A stretch of DNA of 41,046 bases. Origin: Myxococcaceae bacterium (GTDB lineage: Bacteria; Myxococcota; Myxococcia; Myxococcales; Myxococcaceae). Within the stretch, counting starts at the first letter, position 1, and every line of letters begins with the position of its first letter. Positions 32,912-41,020 of the stretch are shown here, in pieces. The stretch spans positions 1-41,046 of the forward strand of contig JAIBBR010000034.1 in NCBI GenBank assembly GCA_019694575.1, in the 5' to 3' direction. The position numbers and the translations under genes are program-made. The notes under the pieces were generated by a model. The model did not search any database, was not told where the DNA came from, and saw only the letters and a list, made by a program, of their open reading frames with translations.

Positions 32912-35900
32912 ATGCTGCGGTTAGGTTTGCGAATGAAGTTCACTTTGGCGCTCGGCGCGTTGTCGGTGGTGGCCGCGGGTTGCCACGGCTGCGATTCTCC
33001 TCCTGAAGAGTGTGAAGACGTGCTGGTCAGCTTCACTGCGCCGACCGATGGCGCGATGGTGGGAGCGTCGGCCGACGTCACCCTCAAAGTTCAGAACAAG
33101 AGCGGGGGCACCGTCGACCTCGAGAGCGCCAAGTTGAAGACGCGCCTGGTCGCGGCTTCTGACTATCACGCGCCCGTTGACGGTGCGATTAACGGTGACA
33201 GCGTGTCGTTCTCGGCGGTGCCGCTCGAGGTGGGCGCCAATTTGCTCACGGCCACGGTGTTGCAAAAGGGCAAAAGCTGCACGGGCACCGAAACGATTAC
33301 GGTGGTGCGCACCGAAATGTCGGCGACGCCGAAAGTGACGGCCTTCACCTTTCAAGGCGACGCGAACAACGACAAAACGCTCAACGCCATGGAGTTGCCA
33401 GGTATGACGCAGGTGGTGGCGCAGCTCGCGGTGACAGACGGTGAGGGCGGCACGGTGTCGGTGAAGAACATGAGTGGCAGCGGAGCCGAGGTCGGTACCG
33501 GCACGGTTGAAAATGGCGCCGCGAACGTGACGTTGTCGTTGCCCACCGGTATGGACGGTTCGTTCATTTTGTTCGCCCAGGTGACGGCGAATGGCAAGAC
33601 CAACGACACCACGGTGAACCCCGCCTCGCAGGTGACGCTGACGATTGACCGCACCGGCCCCGCGGTGTCACTGACGTCGCCCTCGAAGTTGATACAAGGG
33701 CCTGCTGACGACGCCGACATGATGAATACGCCGTTCCAACTGCGCACGTTGGCAATGGCGACGGGCGACGTGGCCACCATTGAAATTGCGATTACCGACG
33801 GTACCCATCAGCAGACCACCGGAGCGGTGCCGCCGTCGAATGGCGCGGTGTCTCGTGACTTCGACGTGCCCGCCGCGGGCACGGTGCAGTACACGGTGAC
33901 CGCGACCGCGCGCGACGCCGCGGGCAATTCTGCCACCGACAGCAAAATGGTGACGGTTGACTTCGACAAGCCCACGGTCGACATCGTGTCTCCGACGGCG
34001 GCGGGTGGACCGTACATGATGTTTACCTTGCCTCTTTCAGTCAACGTGACCGGCGCTGACGGGCAAATGGTGAGCATGTTCACCACGCTCAACAGCACGC
34101 GCCGGTTGCTTGGCCAGCTGGCGGTGGCCAATGGCATGGCCACGGGCAGCGCGAACTTCTTGCCGGGTACGCAGTTGGTCGAAGCTGAAGTGACCGACGC
34201 GGCGGGCAATGTGTCGTCAATTGATTCAGAGACCATTGTGGTGAACCCGTCGACGGGTTGCCCCTTGGTATTCACGCTGCCCTCGAGCAGCCCGGCCTCG
34301 CTCGGTCGCACGGCCGACTTGAACGCCGGCATGCCCGACTTGCAATATGCCTTTGAGGTTGCGTCGTCGGCCGCTTGCGCGGGTAAAATAGTGACGTTGT
34401 CAGTCGCGGGCAGCAATTCGACACTGGCGACCGGTACCACTGACAGCATGGGTGTGCTTCGTTTCAACGTGGTGTCGCTGCCCGACAGCGCGGGCCAACA
34501 GGTCACCATTGATGCCGAAATCGACGATGGTGCCGGTAACAAGACCAAGGTGTCGACGATCATCATCGTCAACCTGTCGACGCCGGCCATCACCCAGCCG
34601 GTCAACAACTCGGTGTTGAACGTGGGCCTCGATTTAGACCTTGCGACGCCTGGCGTACAGCGTGCGCTCTCGTACTCTCCCAATTTGCCGGTGGGTGCGG
34701 TGGCCGCGATTTGCAGTGACGTGCAAATTGCTGGAGCCACCATGGGCGCTTGCCCTGACGGCAGCGGCTTTTTGCTTGCCAACATGGTGGCGCAGGCCGT
34801 GGCGTCATTCACTTTTCCCGACGGTGTTTACAAGCTGAAGCCGGTCTTCACCATCGGCACCAGCCACGACACGGGTGACTACAATGCATTCGTCGTCGAC
34901 AGCGTGCGCCCCAAGGTAACGGCGGTCACCTTCATGAACGACACCAACAATGACAAAAAATTGAATGCCGCAGAGCAGGCGACGGGCGCTCCAGTGGCGG
35001 TCATCAGCTTGATGGGGGTACCCGATGGCCGTTTGGTGACGGTGCGCAAGACGAGTGATAACGCGGTGGCGGGTACAGGTAGCTCGGCGGGTGGTTCTGC
35101 GGCGATCACCTTGTCGGGCCTCATGGTGACCAACACCACCGAAGCTGACTACGCGTTGGTCGTCGAAACGTCTGACGGTGCCAACAACACCAACAAGACT
35201 TCAAACCCGTCAATGGCCGACCCGCTCAACAGCGAAGCCTTCGTCACGTTGCGCGTCGACCGTGTGGCCCCCGCCGTGACGCTGACTGCTCCCAACAAGG
35301 CGCAAATGGGCATTGCCGATGACGGTGATGTCGCGGCCGCCTACCAGCTCAATGTGTCAGCGCTCGTTCCGGCAGACGTGGGCACCAACGGCGTGAAGAT
35401 TCAGCTCGGTGGTGCAGCGACCCAGATGGTCGACGTGACGCCCACGGGTGGAGTGGCCTCTACGGTGTTCAACGTGTCGTCTGCTGGCACGTTGGCGTAC
35501 ACCGTCACGGTGACCGCGACCGACTCCGCGGGCAACGTGAGTACGGCGGTGGTGTTCAACGTCACTGTCGACAACGAAGCTCCGCAGGTGACGTTGGTCA
35601 CCCCCAACGCCGGCGGCAGCCCGTACCCGTCATTTGCAATTTCGACCTTGGTCAACGTGGTCGGCGCGAATGGGCTGAACGCCGTCATTTTTGCCAAGGC
35701 TGACGCCAACCCCGACGCTCAGCTCGACACCTTACCGATCAACATGGCCGGCGTGGCTTCAGGTACCGTGACCTACCCCGCGGGAACACAAGTTGTCGTG
35801 CGCGCCGAAGTGACTGACTTGGCCGGCAACAAAGGCCAAAGCAGCCAAACCATCGGCGTAGCGGGCATGGGTTGCTCGGTGACGTTGACCAACCCGGCGA

Positions 35901-38320
35901 CGAGCCCGGTGTTTTTGAACAAGAGCAATGACGCGGTGCCGGCAACGGCGGCAGTGCTCGACTACACGCTCACCGGCAACAGTGCGAACTGTTTCAACGA
36001 GGCCGTCGCGCTCTATACCGGCCCCATGGGCAGCCAGACGCTGCTTGCATCGACTACCACCGATGCGATGGGTAACTTCAGCTTTCCCCTGCAGTTGGCG
36101 GCGGGAACGCACTCTCTCGAAGCGCAGATGAACGTGGGGCAGCCCACCAGTGACCGTGTCGATGCCACGGTCGACTTGACCGACCCGGTGGTGACTGGAG
36201 TGAGCCCGTCGGCGGCGAACCTGTTCTTTGTGAACCCCAACAACGCCAACCTCGTGGCACCAGCCAACCCAGCCTATGTGGCCGATACGCAGACCGGCAT
36301 GGCCGATGCGCAATACAACCAAGTGTTGACGGTGACGGGCGCCATTGGCGGCACGGTGAGCGTCGTTTACAACGGCGTGGTACGCGCGGGCCCGCAAGCC
36401 ATCGCCGCTGATGGTCAAATCACCATTCCGGTGACGTTGCCGCAAGGCACACAAGGGCAACTGGCCGTTGAAGTGCGCGACCAAGCAGGCAACGTGGTGA
36501 CCACGACTGCCAACGCCAAGGTCGACGTGCTCGCTCCGGGGGCGACCAACCCGATGGCTTCGTTGGTGGTGGGCCAAGAGCGTACCGCCCAGCTCTCGAC
36601 GAGCTGGTCGGGTACCTTTGACGACGGTGCTTCGGCGAGCGCCGGCGATCAACCCGTGGCGTACGACGTGCGGTGGACGACGGCGGTGGTGGCCTCGGGT
36701 GGTTTGGCGAGCAGCGATGAATTCTTCAGCGGAACGAAGGCTTTTCCCCAAGCCATCGTCAACCCGCCCGACCCGCTGAGCTTGACCTTCGATGTGCCGC
36801 CGTTGCTTTCGAACCCCGGGCTCGCGGCCGCTCAGAACTTGAACTCGTACTACGTGTACGTGCGAGCCCGCGACGATGTGGGCAACTACTCGCCCTTCGT
36901 GGCGGGTGTCAAAGTCGACAACACGTTGGCGGCGACGGTGCTGAGCAACCCCGGCTTGCCCGACGGCGGTGCAACCGCTGGTCTGTTCGGCATTGTGATG
37001 TCGTCGAAGGGCAGCGTGAACAACGACAACTTCGACGATCTCGTGGTGGGCACCGACAACGCGGTGAACACCGGCAACATCGCGTACGTTTACTATGGCT
37101 CGGCCGCTGGCCTTAGCAGCGGCAACCGGCAGGCGATTAGCTGCCCAAGCTGCACTGCCAACCCTGATGGTGGCAGCCCCACCGTGGCCGCGCACGTGTT
37201 CGGCGGCGACGTGTCGATGGGCAACGTGGGCGATGACGCTTCGGGAGCGAAGAGCGACGTATTGGTGGGGGCCCGTGGTGGTTCACTTGTCTACTTGTTC
37301 TTCGGTACCGGTACCGGAGCCACGCTCGATCTTGGCGCTTCGAACGTCATCAAGTTTCAGGGCATCGTCGGTAACGAGCTCGGTCGTACCGCGCAAATCA
37401 TCGACGACATCAACGGTGACGGGCTAGACGAGATCTTGATGGCGGCTCCCCGCGCCAATGGCGATCGCGGCAATGTGTATCTCTTCTACGGCCGTTCTAT
37501 CGCCGCGTGGAAAATGCTCGCGCAACCGGTCAACGTGCCCACCACTGCCGACCGGGTCTTCTCGGGGCCGACCACCCCGGCTCAGGCGTTCTTGGGTAGA
37601 AACCGCGGCGGCATGAGCACGATTGGCCAGGCCTCCCCCGACGGTGGCTTTGCTGACTTTTCAATTCCGGCGTCGCGCCAACGCTCGAATAAGCTGTTCA
37701 TTTTCTCATCGCAGAATGTGGCCGATGCGGGAGCGGGCACCGTGTTCACCACGGGCACTGACATGGCGAACCCTGATCAGTCACTGCAGACGATGGCGCC
37801 GCCGACGCCTGACTCGGCTGACTCCATTTTGGGCTACGGGGCGCGCGCGGTTGGCCAGTACAACCTTTTTGGCGGCGCGGCGACCGACTTGGTCGTGGGC
37901 CATTCGGCGATTGGCAACGTGTTCGTCTATGCCGACCGCGTGGGTGCGCTCTTTCCCTCCACGCCGACGCTCACCATTCAACCCCGAACTGGTTGCAACG
38001 TGGTGACGCCCTCGGCGCAGTGCGGCTTTGGCCACGACATTCAGGCCACCGACTTCACTGGTGATGGCCGGCGTGACCTGCTCATTACCGAGCAGTCAGT
38101 CAACGGCAGTGCGTGGCTCTTTGTGCAACGCGCTCTCAGTGGGCAAGAGTTCGACCTCAACGCGGGCGCGGGTTTCTGGCAGTCGCGTCTTCTTTCTGTC
38201 ACGAGTGGCTTCATGTCCAACGTCTCCAGTGGTGACTTCAATGGTGACGGTAAACGCGACTTGGTGGTATCTGACCGCGTCGACGGAAGTGGAAAGGTAT
38301 TCGTATGGCAGCAGCCGTGA
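32912..38320 (+). CDS. Giant lipoprotein with Ig-like super-repeat and C-terminal FG-GAP repeats
   Basis: A 1802-residue protein from ATG 32912, chosen because GGGGGAAGG precedes it and the signal peptide follows (LALGALSVVAAGC, acylated Cys24); a start at GTG 32828 would bury the signal. A Cys-rich N-terminus (CHGCDSPPEEC) is followed by many bacterial Ig-like/HYR-type beta domains with DAAGN- and DLAGN-type loops. A block beginning PKVTAFTF near nt 33329 recurs as PKVTAVTF 1581 nt later, so a multidomain unit of about 430-527 residues is duplicated. From about nt 37000 there are FG-GAP/integrin-alpha-like repeats with calcium loops (DINGDGLDE, DFTGDGRRD, DFNGDGKRD), probably a beta-propeller. 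It should sit on the outer-membrane surface and bind a ligand or another cell. Its 3' end overlaps the precursor-peptide gene by 16 nt. Confidence 0.88.
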   Translation: MLRLGLRMKFTLALGALSVVAAGCHGCDSPPEECEDVLVSFTAPTDGAMVGASADVTLKVQNKSGGTVDLESAKLKTRLVAASDYHAPVDGAINGDSVSFSAVPLEVGANLLTATVLQKGKSCTGTETITVVRTEMSATPKVTAFTFQGDANNDKTLNAMELPGMTQVVAQLAVTDGEGGTVSVKNMSGSGAEVGTGTVENGAANVTLSLPTGMDGSFILFAQVTANGKTNDTTVNPASQVTLTIDRTGPAVSLTSPSKLIQGPADDADMMNTPFQLRTLAMATGDVATIEIAITDGTHQQTTGAVPPSNGAVSRDFDVPAAGTVQYTVTATARDAAGNSATDSKMVTVDFDKPTVDIVSPTAAGGPYMMFTLPLSVNVTGADGQMVSMFTTLNSTRRLLGQLAVANGMATGSANFLPGTQLVEAEVTDAAGNVSSIDSETIVVNPSTGCPLVFTLPSSSPASLGRTADLNAGMPDLQYAFEVASSAACAGKIVTLSVAGSNSTLATGTTDSMGVLRFNVVSLPDSAGQQVTIDAEIDDGAGNKTKVSTIIIVNLSTPAITQPVNNSVLNVGLDLDLATPGVQRALSYSPNLPVGAVAAICSDVQIAGATMGACPDGSGFLLANMVAQAVASFTFPDGVYKLKPVFTIGTSHDTGDYNAFVVDSVRPKVTAVTFMNDTNNDKKLNAAEQATGAPVAVISLMGVPDGRLVTVRKTSDNAVAGTGSSAGGSAAITLSGLMVTNTTEADYALVVETSDGANNTNKTSNPSMADPLNSEAFVTLRVDRVAPAVTLTAPNKAQMGIADDGDVAAAYQLNVSALVPADVGTNGVKIQLGGAATQMVDVTPTGGVASTVFNVSSAGTLAYTVTVTATDSAGNVSTAVVFNVTVDNEAPQVTLVTPNAGGSPYPSFAISTLVNVVGANGLNAVIFAKADANPDAQLDTLPINMAGVASGTVTYPAGTQVVVRAEVTDLAGNKGQSSQTIGVAGMGCSVTLTNPATSPVFLNKSNDAVPATAAVLDYTLTGNSANCFNEAVALYTGPMGSQTLLASTTTDAMGNFSFPLQLAAGTHSLEAQMNVGQPTSDRVDATVDLTDPVVTGVSPSAANLFFVNPNNANLVAPANPAYVADTQTGMADAQYNQVLTVTGAIGGTVSVVYNGVVRAGPQAIAADGQITIPVTLPQGTQGQLAVEVRDQAGNVVTTTANAKVDVLAPGATNPMASLVVGQERTAQLSTSWSGTFDDGASASAGDQPVAYDVRWTTAVVASGGLASSDEFFSGTKAFPQAIVNPPDPLSLTFDVPPLLSNPGLAAAQNLNSYYVYVRARDDVGNYSPFVAGVKVDNTLAATVLSNPGLPDGGATAGLFGIVMSSKGSVNNDNFDDLVVGTDNAVNTGNIAYVYYGSAAGLSSGNRQAISCPSCTANPDGGSPTVAAHVFGGDVSMGNVGDDASGAKSDVLVGARGGSLVYLFFGTGTGATLDLGASNVIKFQGIVGNELGRTAQIIDDINGDGLDEILMAAPRANGDRGNVYLFYGRSIAAWKMLAQPVNVPTTADRVFSGPTTPAQAFLGRNRGGMSTIGQASPDGGFADFSIPASRQRSNKLFIFSSQNVADAGAGTVFTTGTDMANPDQSLQTMAPPTPDSADSILGYGARAVGQYNLFGGAATDLVVGHSAIGNVFVYADRVGALFPSTPTLTIQPRTGCNVVTPSAQCGFGHDIQATDFTGDGRRDLLITEQSVNGSAWLFVQRALSGQEFDLNAGAGFWQSRLLSVTSGFMSNVSSGDFNGDGKRDLVVSDRVDGSGKVFVWQQP

Positions 38321-38466
38321 ACCCAGAGAAGCCGGCCTCTATTCAGAAGAAGCCGTATCGCAAGCCGACTTTGGAGACCGTGCGTCTTGAGGCTCCTTCT
38401 CTGCTGACGATTACATGCCCCGAAGGCCAACAAGACTGCGGTGGTTTTTGTGACTTTACGTGCTGA
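38305..38466 (+). CDS. Candidate RiPP precursor peptide with YxxPxL leader and four-Cys core
   Basis: A 53-codon gene overlapping the end of the giant lipoprotein gene. GGAAAGG (38291-38297) lies 7 nt before ATG 38305, supporting that start; GTG 38317 (GTGA overlap) is an alternative giving 49 residues. The leader-like part IQKKPYRKPTLETVRLEA contains Tyr18-x2-Pro21-x-Leu23, the motif that lasso-peptide and related leaders present to PqqD-like (B1) proteins. After LEAPSLLTIT comes a core-like end with Cys38, Cys45, Cys49 and Cys53 (C-x6-C-x3-C-x3-C, Cys last). The PqqD-like gene upstream and the HprK-like and S26-like genes 3 nt and 0.75 kb downstream make a modified-peptide product likely. 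Whether the modification is a disulfide, thioether, phosphate or macrocycle cannot be seen. Confidence 0.72.
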   Translation: MAAAVNPEKPASIQKKPYRKPTLETVRLEAPSLLTITCPEGQQDCGGFCDFTC

Positions 38467-38469
38467 CGC

Positions 38470-39225
38470 GTGACGTTGCTTTGGTGTGGGCCATTTAAGG
38501 TCGAAGTCGACGACTCTGTACTCGCGCTCGCCGGTGACCGTTGTTTGCACCGTTCCTTCATCACCGAGGGAGCGGCCGATTTCTGTTTGAAGCGCGTAGC
38601 GACGCATTCACCGGGCGCGCGGCCACTCAAGGCGCAGCATTCGAGTGACGGCTGTGTCGCGCTCAAGGGCAATACGCTTGAAGCGCACCTGCCTGACACC
38701 CTGTACCCCGCAGAACTCGCGCTGCGGGTGCTTTACCAAGTGGCGTTGGCCCGGGCTGGCGCAGTGCTCGCACACAGCGCCGGCATCGCCGTTGGCGAGC
38801 AAGCCGTGGTTGCGCTCGGCTTGAGCGGAGCAGGGAAGACCACGTTCTCAACCCTCGCCGTCGAATACGGAGGTGCCCGGCTGCTTTCTGACGAAATCTG
38901 CGCGCTCTTCCCCGACGGGCGCGTGTACGGCACTCCGTTTCGCTCTGACGGTCAATGCACACCCACGCCCGAAGTCGCGCAGCTCAAATCGATTCTCGTG
39001 CTGCGCAAAGAGCCCTTCGAGCGCATTGAACCCGTCAACACGAGCACGGTATTGCCAGCGCTGTTGACTCAAACGTACCGACCATTCGTGGCCGAAGAGC
39101 TCAGCGCTACCGAGGCGTTCGGCCGCTTGTCTGCCACCGCGGCGCAGGTAGGCGTGCGCGCCTTCGCCTTTCGCAAACACCCCGCTGCGGGCCGCTTCAT
39201 CGCCGACTGGGTGCGAAATGGATGA
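38470..39225 (+). CDS. HPr kinase/phosphorylase-like ATPase
   Basis: A 251-residue protein from GTG 38470, 3 nt after the peptide stop. It has the P-loop GLSGAGKTT (117-125), preceded by HSAGIAVGEQAVVAL and followed by GARLLSDEICALFPDG, the HprK-type acidic motif, and the late VAQLKSILVLRK segment. HprK-like proteins of this size without the N-terminal HprK domain are found in lasso-peptide and other PqqD-associated clusters; in paeninodin-type clusters such a kinase phosphorylates the precursor. Whether this one phosphorylates a Ser or Thr of the neighbouring peptide (for example Thr35, Thr37 or Thr52) is a hypothesis. Its end overlaps the next gene by 8 nt. Confidence 0.82.
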   Translation: MTLLWCGPFKVEVDDSVLALAGDRCLHRSFITEGAADFCLKRVATHSPGARPLKAQHSSDGCVALKGNTLEAHLPDTLYPAELALRVLYQVALARAGAVLAHSAGIAVGEQAVVALGLSGAGKTTFSTLAVEYGGARLLSDEICALFPDGRVYGTPFRSDGQCTPTPEVAQLKSILVLRKEPFERIEPVNTSTVLPALLTQTYRPFVAEELSATEAFGRLSATAAQVGVRAFAFRKHPAAGRFIADWVRNG

Positions 39226-39955
39226 AGTCGCACAAGTCCTGAAGGCCAGCCCCGAAGGCGCCACCGTGTGGCTCGCGGTGCGCGGCCGCAGCATGGCTCC
39301 GCTGTTGCGCAGCGGAGATAAGTTGAAGATTTACCGGTGCAGCCAACGGAGCCTTGAAAAAGGCGACATCGCGATTTTGTTGCGTCAAGACGGCACGCTG
39401 GTGGCCCATTTGGTGACATGCCCCGAGCCGCTGCAGACGTCGACGTACTGGGGTGAAGCTGACGTGCTGCCCGCAGAAGCCTTGGGCCGTGCCGTCGCGG
39501 TGCGCCGGGGCCGTACCCTGTGGCGCATTGGTTCAATCACCCGCAGCGGCATTTGGGCCGGGCATCGCTGGTTGCAGAACCCCAAAATTCACCAAGCCGT
39601 CGACGCCCTGCGCACCGGGTTGATGGCGCCGCAGACGGCGTGGCTGCGCGCGCGCATGCTACGGCCCACGGTACGCACCCTGCGCGCCGATGAAGTGAGC
39701 CCATTGGTGACGTTCTTGGGAGACCGGGGCCGCACGCCTGCAGTGAGCACGCTGATTAAATGGTGTTCTGAAGGCGCGGTGGCCGGAGCGTTCGACAAGG
39801 CGTCGCGGTTGTGCGCCGTCGCCGTGTGGGACGCGGGCAAAGTAGCCTTCATCGAGTCGCGGGTGTGGGTGCGTGGGTTGGAAATCGAAGCGCAATTGGT
39901 GGCTGAGCTCGAAACGCAAGCAGCGCGGCGCGAGCCGGTGCCCGATGAGCACTGA
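39218..39955 (+). CDS. S24/S26 (signal-peptidase-like) protein with extra C-terminal domain
   Basis: A 245-residue protein. The N-terminal part has VRGRSMAPLLRSGDKLKIYR, the S26/LexA-type box with the SxM nucleophile Ser25, then KGDIAILLRQDGTLVAHLVT with a histidine (His64) where bacterial LepB has lysine; a Ser-His arrangement is known from SipW/ER-type signal peptidases. No strong membrane anchor is evident. The C-terminal 90 residues (VRTLRADEVSPLVTFLGDRG; then VWVRGLEIEAQLVAEL) faintly resemble a GNAT acyltransferase, with an RGxxI segment, but this is uncertain. In PqqD/HprK gene neighbourhoods such peptidases are plausible leader peptidases. It overlaps both neighbouring genes. Confidence 0.72.
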   Translation: MDEVAQVLKASPEGATVWLAVRGRSMAPLLRSGDKLKIYRCSQRSLEKGDIAILLRQDGTLVAHLVTCPEPLQTSTYWGEADVLPAEALGRAVAVRRGRTLWRIGSITRSGIWAGHRWLQNPKIHQAVDALRTGLMAPQTAWLRARMLRPTVRTLRADEVSPLVTFLGDRGRTPAVSTLIKWCSEGAVAGAFDKASRLCAVAVWDAGKVAFIESRVWVRGLEIEAQLVAELETQAARREPVPDEH

Positions 39956-40865
39956 GGGCGCGGCGGCGGCGCCTTTTTCGTCACGCGCTGGCAACCCATT
40001 CATCGCCGACGGAGCGTTGCTCGCCATCACCCTTTTGTGGGGCGTCACCTTCGTCACGGTGAAAGACGCGATGGCGCTGGCCGACCCGGTGTCATTCGTG
40101 GCGATGCGCTTCGCTTTGGGAGCTGCCGTCACCGCGTTGATTGCCCGTCGCGCGCTCAGGTCGGCCGCGCTTTGGCGTACCGGCTTTTTTCTCTCGGTTT
40201 TTCTCTTTTTGGGCTTCATTTTTCAAACCTGGGGGCTCAAGCACACCACGCCGTCGCGCAGTGCCTTCATTACCGGTTTGAGCATGGTGATGGTGCCGTT
40301 TGCGTCGTGGTGGCTGTCGAAGCGGCGGCCCAAGGCGGTGGCGATGCTCGGCACCGGTATCGCGGTGGCGGGTCTGTTCATTCTCACCAACGCCGGTACC
40401 GACGGGTCGGGCCTCAACCTGGGTGACGGCCTCACCGTGCTGTGTACTTTCGCCTATGCGATGCACATCGCACTCACCGAGAAGTGGGGGCCAGCGCACG
40501 CTCCGATTGCGCTGGTGACTGCGCAGCTCACCGGTGTGGCGCTGCTGGCGTTGCTGTGCCTGCCCTTCGTCGACCTCCAGGTGTCACCGTCGCGCGATTT
40601 GTGGCTCGCCGTGGCCATCACGGGCGTGCTGGCCACGGCGGTCGCGATTAGCATTTACACCTGGGCGCAAGCGCGCACCTCGGCGGTGAAGGCGGCGCTG
40701 ATGTTCTCGCTCGAGCCGGTGTTCGCGGCGCTGTATTCTGCGGGTACGGGCCGCGAGGTGCTCGGTCAGCGAGAATACGTCGGAGGTGCGCTCATCATCG
40801 CCGGTGTGCTGGTGGCCGAAGTAGGAGGAGCGCTGCTGCGGCGTTCAAGCCAGCCCGTTCATTGA
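39945..40865 (+). CDS. EamA/DMT-family transporter
   Basis: A 306-residue membrane protein from ATG 39945, which overlaps the previous gene by 11 nt. It has about ten hydrophobic segments in two EamA halves: the first has LLAITLLWGVTFVTVKDAM, AMRFALGAAVTALIARR and FQTWGLKHTTPSRSAFITGL; the second has AYAMHIALTEKWG, WAQARTSAVKAALMFSLEPV and GGALIIAGVLVAEVG. Members export amino acids, metabolites or drugs. The overlap implies cotranscription with the peptide genes, so a role in exporting a product or precursor is possible, though peptides are not the usual DMT substrates. It could equally be an unrelated gene read from the same message. Confidence 0.9.
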   Translation: MSTEGAAAAPFSSRAGNPFIADGALLAITLLWGVTFVTVKDAMALADPVSFVAMRFALGAAVTALIARRALRSAALWRTGFFLSVFLFLGFIFQTWGLKHTTPSRSAFITGLSMVMVPFASWWLSKRRPKAVAMLGTGIAVAGLFILTNAGTDGSGLNLGDGLTVLCTFAYAMHIALTEKWGPAHAPIALVTAQLTGVALLALLCLPFVDLQVSPSRDLWLAVAITGVLATAVAISIYTWAQARTSAVKAALMFSLEPVFAALYSAGTGREVLGQREYVGGALIIAGVLVAEVGGALLRRSSQPVH

Positions 40866-40912
40866 GTGGGTGCGCTCGCCGTCAGCGACCAAAAATGGGC
40901 TGCGTTCCTCAC

Positions 40913-40929
40913 ACGGGAATCTAACCCGT
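40913..40929. repeat. Small hairpin after the transporter gene
   Basis: ACGGG-AATCTAA-CCCGT, a 5-bp perfect stem 47 nt after the transporter stop. There is no T-run behind it, so termination by this hairpin alone is doubtful. Confidence 0.3.
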
Positions 40930-40969
40930 ATCGGTCACCGGGGGGAGAGGGAACACCGCGTGACTTCTG

Positions 40970-41006
40970 CCGATAACTGAAGAGTTTCGACGCTTTTCAG
41001 AATCGG
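40970..41006 (+). promoter_or_regulatory. Leader hairpin touching the ribosome binding site of the last gene
   Basis: CCGAT-AA-CTGAAGAG pairs with CTTTTCAG-A-ATCGG around TTTCGACG, with one G-U pair and a small internal bulge. Its 3' arm ends directly at the AAAGGAG Shine-Dalgarno sequence (41007-41013) of the gene starting at 41021. The structure could regulate initiation, but no known riboswitch or thermometer class is recognised. Confidence 0.4.
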
Positions 41007-41020
41007 AAAGGAGCCACGCG

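Noticed and set aside
33808-34812. 334-codon minus-strand frame
   Set aside because: Antisense to the same lipoprotein repeats, Ser/Thr/Pro-rich with no family resemblance; shadow frame.
35759-37195. 478-codon open frame on the minus strand
   Set aside because: It lies wholly inside the giant lipoprotein gene, and its translation is His/Arg/Val-rich without any domain; it is a shadow of a GC-rich gene.
32526-39955. Standard lasso-peptide cluster
   Set aside because: Although the YxxPxL motif, RRE and HprK-like kinase fit, no asparagine-synthetase-like cyclase or transglutaminase-like peptidase is encoded in the window, so a lasso product is not claimed.
40913-41013. Cyclic-di-GMP (GEMM) riboswitch before the last gene
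   Set aside because: The conserved core of that riboswitch is not found; only simple hairpins are present.
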